Source of the DNA: Streptococcus hyovaginalis DSM 12219
GTDB taxonomy: Bacteria > Bacillota > Bacilli > Lactobacillales > Streptococcaceae
Assembly (NCBI RefSeq): GCF_000420785.1
Contig: NZ_ATVP01000010.1
Coordinates: 1-64,000, forward strand
Reading direction: 5' to 3'
DNA length: 64,000 bases
The notes beneath the pieces are model-generated. The model was given only the letters and a program-made list of their open reading frames with translations, was not told where the DNA came from and searched no databases. Both the position numbers and the translations under genes were made by a program. Positions 1-9,296 of this stretch are shown one piece after another. Position 1 is the stretch's first letter. Every line of letters starts with the position of its first letter.

Positions 1-318
1 TCAGTATCTGCATCAGAGTCAGTATCTGTATCTGAGTCAGTTAGCGAATCCATCTCAGAGTCGGTAAGCGAGTCTGTCTCTGAATCAATTTCTGAATCAG
101 TTAGCGAATTCGTCTTAGAATCGGTTAGTGAGTCCGTGTCAGAATCAATTTCTGAATCGGTAAGTGAGCCTACTTCTGAATTGGCGAGCGAGTCTGGTCA
201 GGCAACCTTGCCGAATACTGGGGAAACTAACGGTCTCTCTGGCTTAGCAAGCCTTCTTGGTTCCGGCTTCTTATTTGCAGCATTCGCCCGCAAGAAGAAA
301 AAGAAGAATGACGAATAG
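1..318 (+). CDS. Serine-rich repeat (SRR) adhesin, C-terminal end (partial)
   Basis: This is the 3' end of a cell-wall glycoprotein adhesin; the 5' part lies outside the window. The frame is open from base 1 and encodes 105 residues. About the first 70 are a degenerate Ser-Glu-Ser-Val/Ile repeat in which serine is almost every second residue, the substrate pattern for O-GlcNAc glycosylation. Then come an LPNTG sortase motif, a hydrophobic segment rich in Leu, Gly and Phe, and a positive tail (RKKKKKNDE), which is a complete sortase sorting signal. The accessory Sec genes start about 120 bases downstream, as expected for the dedicated cargo of that system. One repeat unit carries Phe and Leu where the pattern has Ser (near 108-117). 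The binding domain is not visible, so the ligand cannot be inferred. Confidence 0.93.
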   Translation, partial: SVSASESVSVSESVSESISESVSESVSESISESVSEFVLESVSESVSESISESVSEPTSELASESGQATLPNTGETNGLSGLASLLGSGFLFAAFARKKKKKNDE

Positions 319-346
319 GTTTTCAATAGCTAGTTTGAAATGAAGA

Positions 347-413
347 TGATAATATCGAGATTAGAGTTTATCTAATCTCGGTTTATCATGTGTGGCGGTA
401 GTGCATCTACCGC
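347..413 (+). promoter_or_regulatory. Two consecutive hairpins between the SRR gene and secY2
   Basis: The gap holds two perfect inverted repeats. The first is a 10-bp stem (356-365 with 371-380) around a 5-base loop, followed by a weak T-containing tail. The second is a 7-bp GC-rich stem (395-401 with 407-413) around the loop TGCAT. Neither has a strong U-tract, so an attenuator, RNA-processing or mRNA-stability role setting adhesin against export-machinery expression is more likely than a full terminator. No strong promoter for secY2 is evident here. Confidence 0.5.
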
Positions 414-440
414 TAGACGTGATAATAAATGAGGAAAAAC

Positions 441-1697
441 ATGTTAAACAAATACAATTCTTATGTGGGTAGGAGTCTACTAGGGCGAAAAATCATGTGG
501 ACACTTGGGACAATATTTCTCTACATGATAGGGCGATACCTACCTATTGCGACCATCCCCCTAAACCAATCCCTCACCTCCCAATCAGCAATGTCTGATT
601 TGATAAATAACCTGGCCCTGGTTACTGGAGGACAATTTTCCAACCTCACCCTATTTTCTCTAGGACTAAGCCCTTGGATGACAAGTATGATTATCTGGCG
701 CTTTTTGACGCTTTTTAAGTGGGTTAAAGTAAGGACAAAGCGACAGGAGCACTTTTATCAGATGTGGTTAATGTTGGCGGTGGCCCTTATTCAGGCTTTT
801 GGGATTAGCGCTTTGGGAAATTACTATTATCTACCAGACTTAGGACCTAATAGTCAAGGCTTGCTACGGCTAGCAAGTATGGTTATCTTAGTTGCTGGAG
901 CTTATGTCTTGATGTGGATTGGTCAACTGAATGCCCAAAAAGGACTGGGGAGTTCCACAGTTATTATTATCACCAATATTATTATTAGTTTTTTATTAAA
1001 TACAGGCAGTTATTTCCAAGATGTGACATTATTTAGTGGTATGTGGTGGATAAGTATATTGTTGATGATGGTAGCGTCGAGTTTCCTGGTCTTAGTGACT
1101 GTTATTGTCTATCGAGCTGAGTATCGCATTCCTTTGAAGCGAATTATGCTAACTCATACCTATTCCGAAGAATCTTATATTCCAATCCGCTTAACTCCAG
1201 CTGGAGGCTTGCCCTTTATGTATGCCATGACACTTATGTCTTTACCTCCCATAGTATTTAGAGGGCTATTACAAATTTTTCCAGAGAACGGTCCCTTACG
1301 ATTTTTGGCAGATAATAGCAATTTGACAGAATTATCAGGTATTCTTATCTATATTGCCGTATTGTTCTTCCTAGCTATTGGATTTGCTTACTTTAATTTA
1401 GATCCTACCGAAGTGGCCAAACAGTTACAGAAATCAGGAGATTATATCGAGCATGTGCGACCAGGGGAAGCAACAAGAGTCTACATTGCACGTTATCTGA
1501 AATACTTAGCTCTTATTGGGGCCCTTTATACAGCGCTAGTTGGAGGTTTGCCTATCTTGTTGGTTTGGAAGCAATCTGGAGAAGTCGGGCTAGCACTGAT
1601 AGTCAACAATATCTACATCGTGACAACGCTTTTGTTAGGTCTGGTTGAGCAGGTCGACATCATTAGGTCTTGGAAGCGCTATGGAAACCTGTTATAA
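441..1697 (+). CDS. secY2: Accessory Sec translocase channel SecY2
   Basis: SecY2 is the membrane channel that exports glycosylated SRR adhesins. The protein is 418 residues, about the usual SecY2 length, and has the run of hydrophobic helices expected of a SecY-type channel, with short charged loops between them. I chose ATG 441 (MLNKYNSY) over the in-frame ATG at 429 because GAGG lies 6 bases before 441, while 429 has no ribosome binding site. The identity rests on the overall SecY-like topology and on its place between an SRR adhesin gene and asp1-asp2-asp3-secA2. Confidence 0.95.
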   Translation: MLNKYNSYVGRSLLGRKIMWTLGTIFLYMIGRYLPIATIPLNQSLTSQSAMSDLINNLALVTGGQFSNLTLFSLGLSPWMTSMIIWRFLTLFKWVKVRTKRQEHFYQMWLMLAVALIQAFGISALGNYYYLPDLGPNSQGLLRLASMVILVAGAYVLMWIGQLNAQKGLGSSTVIIITNIIISFLLNTGSYFQDVTLFSGMWWISILLMMVASSFLVLVTVIVYRAEYRIPLKRIMLTHTYSEESYIPIRLTPAGGLPFMYAMTLMSLPPIVFRGLLQIFPENGPLRFLADNSNLTELSGILIYIAVLFFLAIGFAYFNLDPTEVAKQLQKSGDYIEHVRPGEATRVYIARYLKYLALIGALYTALVGGLPILLVWKQSGEVGLALIVNNIYIVTTLLLGLVEQVDIIRSWKRYGNLL

Positions 1698-1706
1698 AGG
1701 AGAGAT

Positions 1707-3302
1707 ATGTTTTATTTTATACCTGCTTGGTACTCACAAGAGAACCCTTGGCAAATGGATAGACCTCATTGGTACCGAGTGATGAATCGACTCGTTTTTG
1801 ATGATACCATCAGTCAAATGAAACTTTTCCATGACGCAGGTGAGGACAGTCGTCCCCTATTTTTAGCTTATCAACCGCAACTTCGCTACTTTTTGCATAA
1901 ACATGGGATTTTAGGCATCTCTTACTGGTCATTCTTTGATGATATTCAAAACATAGCGGACGAATCCAGCCGTTCCATTGATTTTAAGGAATTAAAATGG
2001 CCAAAGGGTGCCTCATTTATTTATAGTCCTTTCTATGTGCATGTCCGAGTCAAAGATGAGGTGATTGCGACCGTTCAGTTTGCTGAAAATGGAAATATCC
2101 ACAGCATTGATTGGTATCAAGCTGGCTTAAGAAACTATTGCTATATTTTTGATGATCGTGGCTTTTTATCTAGCTATCTGGTATTTAAGGATGATAAGCC
2201 TCTGTATCAAGATTTTTTAAACGCTCAGGGGATTTGGCAGGTCAGGGAACACTTCAGCCCTGATACAGTTAAATTAGAGATTAATCCCGCAGCAGATACC
2301 TATTTTTCGAAGATAAGTTACTCGAGCTGGGAAGACTTGATGAGCGAGAGATTGCACCGTTTTAAAAGGGCTTCTGTAACAAGTGGTGATGTAGTAATCA
2401 TCGCAGCTCATAAGCAACACAATGTTTTTTTAGGCAGACTATTCTCTGAAAACACAAAAGCCTATTCGTTTTATGATGATCGGACTTTAACAGATGATGA
2501 TTTAAAGGCACTCTGCCAGTACGCACAGCTTCTCTTGGTTCAAGGTGACGACCAGATAGATCACTTAAATAATTTTTCCAAAGCTAATCAGCTGACCTTA
2601 CCAAAGGTTAGTAAAATACCCTTGTTTGACACACGTCTACGCCTAGGCAGAAGCCAGACGGTAGCAGAGATGCGTCTTTATTTTGTAATTGATGGGCTAA
2701 GCCATCAGGAGTTAGAAGCTGTTCTCGAAAAGGTATGGCCTCTCTTAGCCGAAAATCATCTGCTGGGACTGGAACTTGTGACCTATGAGTCGACCAGAAA
2801 TATGACCTTACTTGAGGAGGATTTATTGGACCATATATTAGCCAGTCGGTGGGCTATGGACCTTACCATTCCAGTGGAAGAGGGTGAAAACCAACTTGTC
2901 AGCGAGGAAAAACGGACTTGGCGGTCAGTTTATTTTGTGACAGTTACCGATGAAAACCAAATTATTGCTGCTTTAGACACTGCTAGAGTGGTTATAGATT
3001 TGGCTAAAAAACCCCATCACTACACTCAAATTGCCAGCTTAAGCGCTGGCTTGCCACAAATTAATAAGGTAGTCACGCCATTTGTTGAAAACAAAGAAAA
3101 TGGTTGGATTATCACGGATTGGGAAGACTTAGCTAAGGCTATCGTTTACTACACAGATGGTCTTGCTAATTGGAATAAAGCTTTGGTTAGAACGGTCCAA
3201 AAAATGGCAGACTATACGAGTGGTCGTTTGATGACACAATGGAAGGATACACTAAGAGAAATAGAAGATGGCAAAGATAAAAATCTTACAGGTAGGAGAT
3301 GA
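1707..3302 (+). CDS. asp1: Accessory Sec system protein Asp1
   Basis: Asp1 forms a cytoplasmic complex with Asp2 and Asp3 that guides the SRR adhesin to SecA2. The 531-residue protein is soluble and has a GT-B glycosyltransferase-like fold in known family members, but that fold is thought to bind GlcNAc-modified cargo rather than catalyse transfer. It starts 9 bases after secY2 behind AAAGGAGAG, and its last 35 bases overlap asp2, so translation is probably coupled. The N-terminus (MFYFIPAWYS) is typical of the family. Confidence 0.94.
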   Translation: MFYFIPAWYSQENPWQMDRPHWYRVMNRLVFDDTISQMKLFHDAGEDSRPLFLAYQPQLRYFLHKHGILGISYWSFFDDIQNIADESSRSIDFKELKWPKGASFIYSPFYVHVRVKDEVIATVQFAENGNIHSIDWYQAGLRNYCYIFDDRGFLSSYLVFKDDKPLYQDFLNAQGIWQVREHFSPDTVKLEINPAADTYFSKISYSSWEDLMSERLHRFKRASVTSGDVVIIAAHKQHNVFLGRLFSENTKAYSFYDDRTLTDDDLKALCQYAQLLLVQGDDQIDHLNNFSKANQLTLPKVSKIPLFDTRLRLGRSQTVAEMRLYFVIDGLSHQELEAVLEKVWPLLAENHLLGLELVTYESTRNMTLLEEDLLDHILASRWAMDLTIPVEEGENQLVSEEKRTWRSVYFVTVTDENQIIAALDTARVVIDLAKKPHHYTQIASLSAGLPQINKVVTPFVENKENGWIITDWEDLAKAIVYYTDGLANWNKALVRTVQKMADYTSGRLMTQWKDTLREIEDGKDKNLTGRR

Positions 3303-4848
3303 TGATTGGAGTGGGCAAATATCTCTTTCGGAAGACATGCAATGGTATTATGCCGCCCCAGATCAACTAGCATCCTGGATCTATCAACATGAGGAAGAGC
3401 ACAATGCTAAGTTAGCTTTAGTCACGCCAGCTGGCCAGGATGTGGAGCGTCAGCAAGTATCCTTTACCGCATTACTAATCACCTCTGTTTTTGATTTGAT
3501 GCATTTAGATACCTTATCTAATCGCATAGAGGCTCATGCAGCTTTTTATATCCCTGAACTATCATCCCAGTTGTCCCAAGAGACAAGTTGGAGCCGTCAA
3601 AAAGTGTTGAGATCACTACCTGTTGGTGGTGAGCCACAGAAAATAGCAGATTTTTTAGGCTTGACTCTTTTTTCTGGACAGTATGGTGATAAGCTAAAGT
3701 TGCCTGACCTAGTAGTTTCGCCACAATTTACAGGGACAGTGACAAATGAAGGGAATCTTGCGACGCACTTTGAAGGTATCTTTGGGGAAACATTTGAGCC
3801 TCTATACACCTATCGTTATAATCTCCCTAGCTTTCCTATGGCCTTAGAGATTTGGTTAGAATACCAAAAAGAGGGGGATTGCCAACTTCTTGTGGAGATA
3901 GTTAGCATGGAAAGAGGCTCCTTGGGAAACATAAAAGAGTCCGTTTATCTGACAGAAGAGCAACTTCAGACTCCCTATGTTTTGGCACAAGATGATAGCG
4001 TTGGGTTTTACGCTATTTCCGTACTGGCTAAAGGTCGGGGACGGATCAGTGTTGGCTCACTTCATTGGCGCTATTCTCGTCAAGGTTTAGGACAGTTTGT
4101 CCTGGGTGGTAGGCGACATCAGGATTATAAAAGGCAAGAGCTCTTTACCTACTTTAATCCAGGAGATTTAAAGCCACCTTTGACAGTTTATTTCTCTGGC
4201 TTTAGGGATGCAGAGGGATTTGAAGGATTTTATATGATGAAATCACTAGGAACACCTTTTTTGTTGGTGGCGGATCCTCGACTGGAAGGTGGTTGCTTTT
4301 ATTCTGGAAGCCAAGAATTGGAAAATCAAGTAGTAGGGGCAATTCAAGAAGCATTGGATTATCTTGGATTTAGCCATCAAGAACTGATATTATCTGGCCT
4401 TTCTATGGGAGCATTTGGTAGCCTATATTATGCTGCAGATTTGGAGCCTTACGCGGTTATTGTCGGTAAGCCTTTTACCAACCTTGGTGATACAACAGCC
4501 GCTTTAAAACTAAAACGGCCTGGGGAGTTTGAAACTAGCGCTGATATGCTCCGAAATGTGGGAGGTGGCTCTGACCAAGAGGCGATCGACCGGTGGAATG
4601 CCCGTTTTTGGGATAAGTTTGGGAAAAAAGAGTTTGCTAAAACTGACTTTGCCATAGCTTATATGGAGCAGGATGATTATGATGGTTTAGCCATTCAGCG
4701 CTTGATTCCTCACTTAGCCAATACGCAGGCGACTCTCTATGCAAAAGGCTATGAAGGTCGTCATAATGATAATAGCCGATCAATTAATAAATGGTTTATG
4801 ACCCAGTATCATAAATTACTGGAAATTGGGTTTGAAAGGAAGTTTTAG
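3268..4848 (+). CDS. asp2: Accessory Sec system protein Asp2 (GlcNAc O-acetyltransferase-like)
   Basis: Asp2 both supports export and O-acetylates GlcNAc on the SRR adhesin in characterised streptococci. The 526-residue protein carries an alpha/beta-hydrolase nucleophile elbow, G-L-S-M-G, with the catalytic Ser at about residue 379, followed by a C-terminal region with Asp and His candidates (KGYEGRHNDN near residue 500) that would complete a Ser-Asp-His triad. The start ATG lies inside the end of asp1, and the stop abuts the asp3 start. The intact serine suggests that acetylation is retained here. Confidence 0.94.
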   Translation: MAKIKILQVGDDDWSGQISLSEDMQWYYAAPDQLASWIYQHEEEHNAKLALVTPAGQDVERQQVSFTALLITSVFDLMHLDTLSNRIEAHAAFYIPELSSQLSQETSWSRQKVLRSLPVGGEPQKIADFLGLTLFSGQYGDKLKLPDLVVSPQFTGTVTNEGNLATHFEGIFGETFEPLYTYRYNLPSFPMALEIWLEYQKEGDCQLLVEIVSMERGSLGNIKESVYLTEEQLQTPYVLAQDDSVGFYAISVLAKGRGRISVGSLHWRYSRQGLGQFVLGGRRHQDYKRQELFTYFNPGDLKPPLTVYFSGFRDAEGFEGFYMMKSLGTPFLLVADPRLEGGCFYSGSQELENQVVGAIQEALDYLGFSHQELILSGLSMGAFGSLYYAADLEPYAVIVGKPFTNLGDTTAALKLKRPGEFETSADMLRNVGGGSDQEAIDRWNARFWDKFGKKEFAKTDFAIAYMEQDDYDGLAIQRLIPHLANTQATLYAKGYEGRHNDNSRSINKWFMTQYHKLLEIGFERKF

Positions 4849-5424
4849 GTGTTGACCATGCATTTTGAGAGAGATATCTACTGGGGAAACTTTGAAAATA
4901 ATCAGACGTATTATTATGGTTCCTTGATAAGGCGTCAGGGACAGGATATTTTCTTTGAGAACTTACGCTATCCGTCGGGTGTCATTATAAAATCTTGGAG
5001 TTCGCGAACCAACTACCAATCAGAGCGTAGAGTGCCTGAATTGCCTCTCCTACTACCTGGTGCCACCTATCATCTGAAACAAGATGTGATAGCAGAGCCG
5101 GCCGCTACTGTTTACTTTCTGATTCAGTTTTTTAATCGTCAAGATGACGAAATTGCTTGGATCGTCTTGAAGAATGGCCAAGAAAGCTTTTGTTACCCTG
5201 AGGAGGCATTCGCCTACACCATTAAAATGATGAACGCTGGCTGTGATCGCTTGCATTTTTCAAAATTAACTTTGTCTGGAAGTGCACCAGCCACTAACCT
5301 TGTTAATCAGAAGGAATCGGTGAGAACAGTAGTATTGCCTAAGGAGCTAGAACTGATTAGTCCACTTTTACCAAGATATATTAGGAATTTAAATGAAAGA
5401 ACAGATTCGTCCCTCGATAGCTAA
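4849..5424 (+). CDS. asp3: Accessory Sec system protein Asp3
   Basis: Asp3 is the third member of the Asp1-2-3 complex and is a beta-sandwich, carbohydrate-binding-module-like protein in known structures. Here it has 191 residues. The GTG at 4849 directly follows the asp2 stop and has AAAGGA 9 bases upstream; the ATG at 4858 (MHFERDIYWG) is an alternative with poorer spacing. The 3' end overlaps secA2 by 32 bases. Family assignment rests on position and on the sequence around MHFERDIYWGNFE. Confidence 0.9.
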   Translation: MLTMHFERDIYWGNFENNQTYYYGSLIRRQGQDIFFENLRYPSGVIIKSWSSRTNYQSERRVPELPLLLPGATYHLKQDVIAEPAATVYFLIQFFNRQDDEIAWIVLKNGQESFCYPEEAFAYTIKMMNAGCDRLHFSKLTLSGSAPATNLVNQKESVRTVVLPKELELISPLLPRYIRNLNERTDSSLDS

Positions 5425-7768
5425 TCGTTGGCGCCTTCGAGAGATCAAAAAACAAACGCAAAAAATACTTGCTTTAGAAAAGACCTATCGCCATTACTCT
5501 GATGAAACTTTACAAGCCAAGTCTTTGAAATTGAGAAATCGGCATCAGGCAGGAGAGAGTTTAGATGATCTTTTGGTTGAAGCTTTTGCCCTTGTACGTG
5601 AGACTTGTTACCGTATTTTAGGGAAATTCCCCTATCCTGTACAACTCATGGGGGCTATTGCCCTTCATCAAGGAGCAGTTGCTGAGATGCGAACAGGTGA
5701 GGGTAAGACATTGACAGCTACTTTGGCCCTTTACCTCAATGCTTTATCGGGCAAGGGAACCATTCTTGTGACGCCAAATGGCTACTTAGCTAAGCGAGAT
5801 ATGGAAGAGATGGCGCCTCTCTACCACTTTTTAGGCTTATCAACGGGTCTAGGAGTCTATGATGAGGATGAAGATGTTTCTGTTGAGACAAAGCGGGATG
5901 TCTATGCCTCAGATGTTGTTTACACAACTTCTTCTATTTTGGGGTTTGATTATTTAACCCACCATTTAGCTTCTTCTTTATCTGATCAATTTATGCGATC
6001 TTTTCATTACGCCATTATAGATGAAGCAGACGCTATTTTGTTAGACAATGCCCAAACCCCCTTGGTTATTTCCGGAGCGCCTCGTGTACAGTCTAACCTT
6101 TTTGATATTTGTAATCAATTTGTCCTGACTCTGGAAGAAGGGCAAGATTTCTATTTAAATAAAGAAAAAAAAGAAGTCTACTTAAAAACCTCAGGTATCG
6201 ATGAAGCGGAGCGCTTCTTTGCTATTTCAGATTTGTATGATAATGCTTATTGGGAGATTAATCGACATATTAATTTGGCTCTGCGTGCCCATACGCTTTA
6301 TCGAAAAAACATTGATTATCTGGTGCAAGAAGATGAAGTCATCTTGCTAGACCAACAAACAGGACGTACCCTAGAGGGCATGCGCATGCAGTCGGGAATT
6401 CACCAGGCTTTGGAAACCAAGGAGAAGGTAAAAAAGACCAAAGAAAGTAGAGCCATGGGTTCTATCACTTACCAAAGTTTATTTAATCAGTTCCCAAAAC
6501 TATCAGGGATGACCGGGACAGCCAGTATGTCCGAAGATGAGTTGCTGAGAACTTATCACTTACCTGTCGTTACTATTCCGACGAATCAACCCATTCGACG
6601 CAAGGACTACCCAGATAAAATCTATGCTAGTTTACCGGAGAAACTCTATGCGACCCTTGATCTCATTAAGACATTACATGCGACCGGGCAGCCTATACTC
6701 TTGATTTCAGGAACCGTAGAAATAACGGAAATTTATTCTAAATTATTGCTACAAGAAGGCATTGCTCACAATACCCTAACGGCTTACAATGTAGCAAAAG
6801 AAGCCCTCATCATTCAAGAAGCAGGACAAAAGGGAGCAGTAACTTGTGCCACTATTTTAGCGGGGCGAGGAACAGATATAAAGTTAGGAGAAGGTGTTTC
6901 TGAGTTGGGAGGCCTTGCGGTCATTGGTACAGAGCGGATGGCCAATCGACGAATGGACTGGCAACTGCGTGGTAGATCCGGGCGTCAGGGGCAAGTAGGA
7001 ATGAGCCAATTTTTCGTATCATTAGAAGATGATTTGCTTACCAGTTATGGACCTGACTGGGTCAAAAAATATTTTAAAAAATATGGTGATGGGTCTAGTG
7101 GACTGTTAAAAGGTCGCCGATTTTACCGTGCCATAGAGCATGCTCAAGAAAAGAGCGAGGAACAGGGTGAAAAAGCACGTCAAACCACCATTCAGTATGA
7201 TGAGCCTATGCGGATTCAACGCAACAAGATTTACCGTTTAAGGCAGGATTTGTTAAGCGCCAGTACCAATCTATCTGAAAAAATCAATCAAATCGCTGAA
7301 GCTGTGATTGATCGCTACCTTGAGGACAATCCTAGGAGAGACGAAGCTGCTGTCAAACGCTACATCTTAGATGCTTATAGTTATCGATTTAAGTCCTTTC
7401 CTGAGGAATTGGACATTACTAAGGATGAGGCTTTACGCTCTTTTCTCTTGGCCTTAGTGCAGGATGAATTGAAACAAAAACAAGCTCTTCTAAGTACGGA
7501 GGAAGCCACTGAGGAATTTTATAGATTGTCTGTTTTAAAGGCGATTGACCAGTGTTGGATACAAGAAGTAGATAGCTTGCAGCAATTAAAAGGTGTTGTT
7601 TCTATGCGAGGCATTGCCCAACGGGATGGAATGTATGAATATTATAAAGAAGCTCTAACTTCCTATCAAAAAATGACAGCCGTCATCCAGGAACAGGTGC
7701 TTCAGAATCTCATGCTGAGTACCATTGAGCGTGATTCAAGTGGCAAGCAATCAATTTACTTTGTTTAA
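5393..7768 (+). CDS. secA2: Accessory Sec motor ATPase SecA2
   Basis: SecA2 is the ATPase that drives SRR adhesin through SecY2. The protein is 791 residues, shorter than housekeeping SecA (about 840) because it lacks the C-terminal zinc-binding tail, as is usual for SecA2. Visible motifs are Walker A (GEGKT, residues 102-106), Walker B (DEAD, 210-213), the SGMTGTAS segment, and helicase C-terminal motifs (RGTDIKLG, RGRSGRQG). The start lies inside asp3, indicating coupled translation. It is one of the best-conserved markers of the accessory Sec operon. Confidence 0.97.
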   Translation: MKEQIRPSIANRWRLREIKKQTQKILALEKTYRHYSDETLQAKSLKLRNRHQAGESLDDLLVEAFALVRETCYRILGKFPYPVQLMGAIALHQGAVAEMRTGEGKTLTATLALYLNALSGKGTILVTPNGYLAKRDMEEMAPLYHFLGLSTGLGVYDEDEDVSVETKRDVYASDVVYTTSSILGFDYLTHHLASSLSDQFMRSFHYAIIDEADAILLDNAQTPLVISGAPRVQSNLFDICNQFVLTLEEGQDFYLNKEKKEVYLKTSGIDEAERFFAISDLYDNAYWEINRHINLALRAHTLYRKNIDYLVQEDEVILLDQQTGRTLEGMRMQSGIHQALETKEKVKKTKESRAMGSITYQSLFNQFPKLSGMTGTASMSEDELLRTYHLPVVTIPTNQPIRRKDYPDKIYASLPEKLYATLDLIKTLHATGQPILLISGTVEITEIYSKLLLQEGIAHNTLTAYNVAKEALIIQEAGQKGAVTCATILAGRGTDIKLGEGVSELGGLAVIGTERMANRRMDWQLRGRSGRQGQVGMSQFFVSLEDDLLTSYGPDWVKKYFKKYGDGSSGLLKGRRFYRAIEHAQEKSEEQGEKARQTTIQYDEPMRIQRNKIYRLRQDLLSASTNLSEKINQIAEAVIDRYLEDNPRRDEAAVKRYILDAYSYRFKSFPEELDITKDEALRSFLLALVQDELKQKQALLSTEEATEEFYRLSVLKAIDQCWIQEVDSLQQLKGVVSMRGIAQRDGMYEYYKEALTSYQKMTAVIQEQVLQNLMLSTIERDSSGKQSIYFV

Positions 7769-7778
7769 AGGGGAGAAG

Positions 7779-9296
7779 ATGACAGTATACAGTATCAATA
7801 AAGGGATTGGCTGGGCCAGCAGTGGTGTTGAATATGCACAAGCTTACCGAGCAAGCATTTTTAGGGAAATGGGGATTTCTGCTCAGTTTATTTTCACTGA
7901 TATGTTTCAAGCGGAAAACTTAGCACATTATACGCAAAATATTGGTTTTTTGGACCACGAAATTATGTGGCTGTATGGCTTTTTTACAGATATCCCAGTA
8001 GCACCAACCACTTTTAAGCAGAGTCAGCTGGAGGATATCTTGGGTTCTGAATTTGAAAAAGAAAACGATACAGAAACAGCTCTAAGCTATAAATCTAAAA
8101 CACAAGATGTCACTATCGCAGCATTTAAGCGAAAGGGGCATACTCAGATTATACAACGCGTGGAGTATCTCTCAAGAGGAATCTTAATTCGTAAGGATTA
8201 CTATAGTTTCTGTAAAGTGTTTTCAGAATTCTACACGCCAAAAGATGGCAAGCCCCAACTCTATCTTCGTCACTTTTATAATCAAGATGGAAGCATCGCC
8301 TATACCGAGCAGGTACAAGGCGACAAGAGTTATTTTCGGTTTCCAGACGCCATCATCCCATCGAAAGAGCAGCTACTGGAGCGCTTGCTTGAGGAGCTTC
8401 ACTTACGAGACAATGACTGGCTATTAGTGGACCGTGCGACAGGAACTGGTCAAGCTATTTTACGCCAAAAAGGTCTTGCAAAAGTGGGAGTTGTTGTCCA
8501 TGCAGAGCACTACAGCCCCTCATCAGAAACGGAGGAGACCATTTTATGGAATAACTATTATGAATATCAGTTTACCAATGCTGATAAGATAGATGCTTTT
8601 ATCACTTCCACAGACCAACAAAGCCTAACTTTAGCAAGACAATTTGAGCAGTATACCTCTTTCTCTCCTAAAATTGTGACGATACCTGTAGGAAGTATTG
8701 ATCATTTGCATTATCCAAATAGTCCTAGAAAACCTCTATCACTGTTGACCTGTTCGCGACTTGCTGCAGAGAAACATATTGACTGGTTAATAGAAGGGGT
8801 GGCAATAGCTTGTCAAGTGCTGCCGGATTTATCTTTTGATATCTACGGTGAAGGCGGACAAAGTGGTAAGTTACGAGATCTTATAGAGAGGTATAACTTG
8901 CAAAATCATATTCGCCTTTGTGGGCATCAGGATCTAACAAGTGTCTATCAAAAGTATCAGGTCTACTTGACAGCTTCTACCAGTGAAGGTTTTGGTCTAA
9001 CGCTTCTAGAGGCAATCAGCTCAGGTCTTCCCATTATTGGGCTCGATGTTCCTTATGGCAACCAAACCTTTGTTGAAGACGGTAAGAATGGCTACCTCAT
9101 CCCTCGTGCTAAACGAGATGATGCGACTCACTACGCAGAGCTTTTTGCAGAAAAAATAGTAAAGTTATTTAGTCAGGATGATATTTCACAAATGCATGAA
9201 AACTCTTATCGAAAAGCCAATGCATTTTTGAGTCATCACTTGCAAGAAGCTTGGGCCTTATTGCTAAAGGAGGATACCAATGATTTTATTAGTTGA
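7779..9296 (+). CDS. gtfA: Accessory Sec glycosyltransferase GtfA
   Basis: GtfA is the catalytic subunit of the GtfA/GtfB O-GlcNAc transferase that starts glycosylation of serine and threonine in the SRR adhesin. The 505-residue protein is a GT-B (GT4-like) enzyme: the N-terminus is the family-typical MTVYSINKGIGWASSG, and the C-terminal domain has an E-X7-E motif (Glu403-Glu411, in EGFGLTLLE). ATG 7779 was chosen over an upstream in-frame start at 7725 because it is preceded by GGGGAG and gives the conserved N-terminus. It begins 10 bases after secA2 and overlaps gtfB. Confidence 0.95.
   Translation: MTVYSINKGIGWASSGVEYAQAYRASIFREMGISAQFIFTDMFQAENLAHYTQNIGFLDHEIMWLYGFFTDIPVAPTTFKQSQLEDILGSEFEKENDTETALSYKSKTQDVTIAAFKRKGHTQIIQRVEYLSRGILIRKDYYSFCKVFSEFYTPKDGKPQLYLRHFYNQDGSIAYTEQVQGDKSYFRFPDAIIPSKEQLLERLLEELHLRDNDWLLVDRATGTGQAILRQKGLAKVGVVVHAEHYSPSSETEETILWNNYYEYQFTNADKIDAFITSTDQQSLTLARQFEQYTSFSPKIVTIPVGSIDHLHYPNSPRKPLSLLTCSRLAAEKHIDWLIEGVAIACQVLPDLSFDIYGEGGQSGKLRDLIERYNLQNHIRLCGHQDLTSVYQKYQVYLTASTSEGFGLTLLEAISSGLPIIGLDVPYGNQTFVEDGKNGYLIPRAKRDDATHYAELFAEKIVKLFSQDDISQMHENSYRKANAFLSHHLQEAWALLLKEDTNDFIS

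Noticed and set aside
1..180. Short direct repeats that could be taken for a tandem DNA repeat array or CRISPR
   Set aside because: They are in-frame serine codon repeats of the adhesin, variable in sequence and without uniform spacers.
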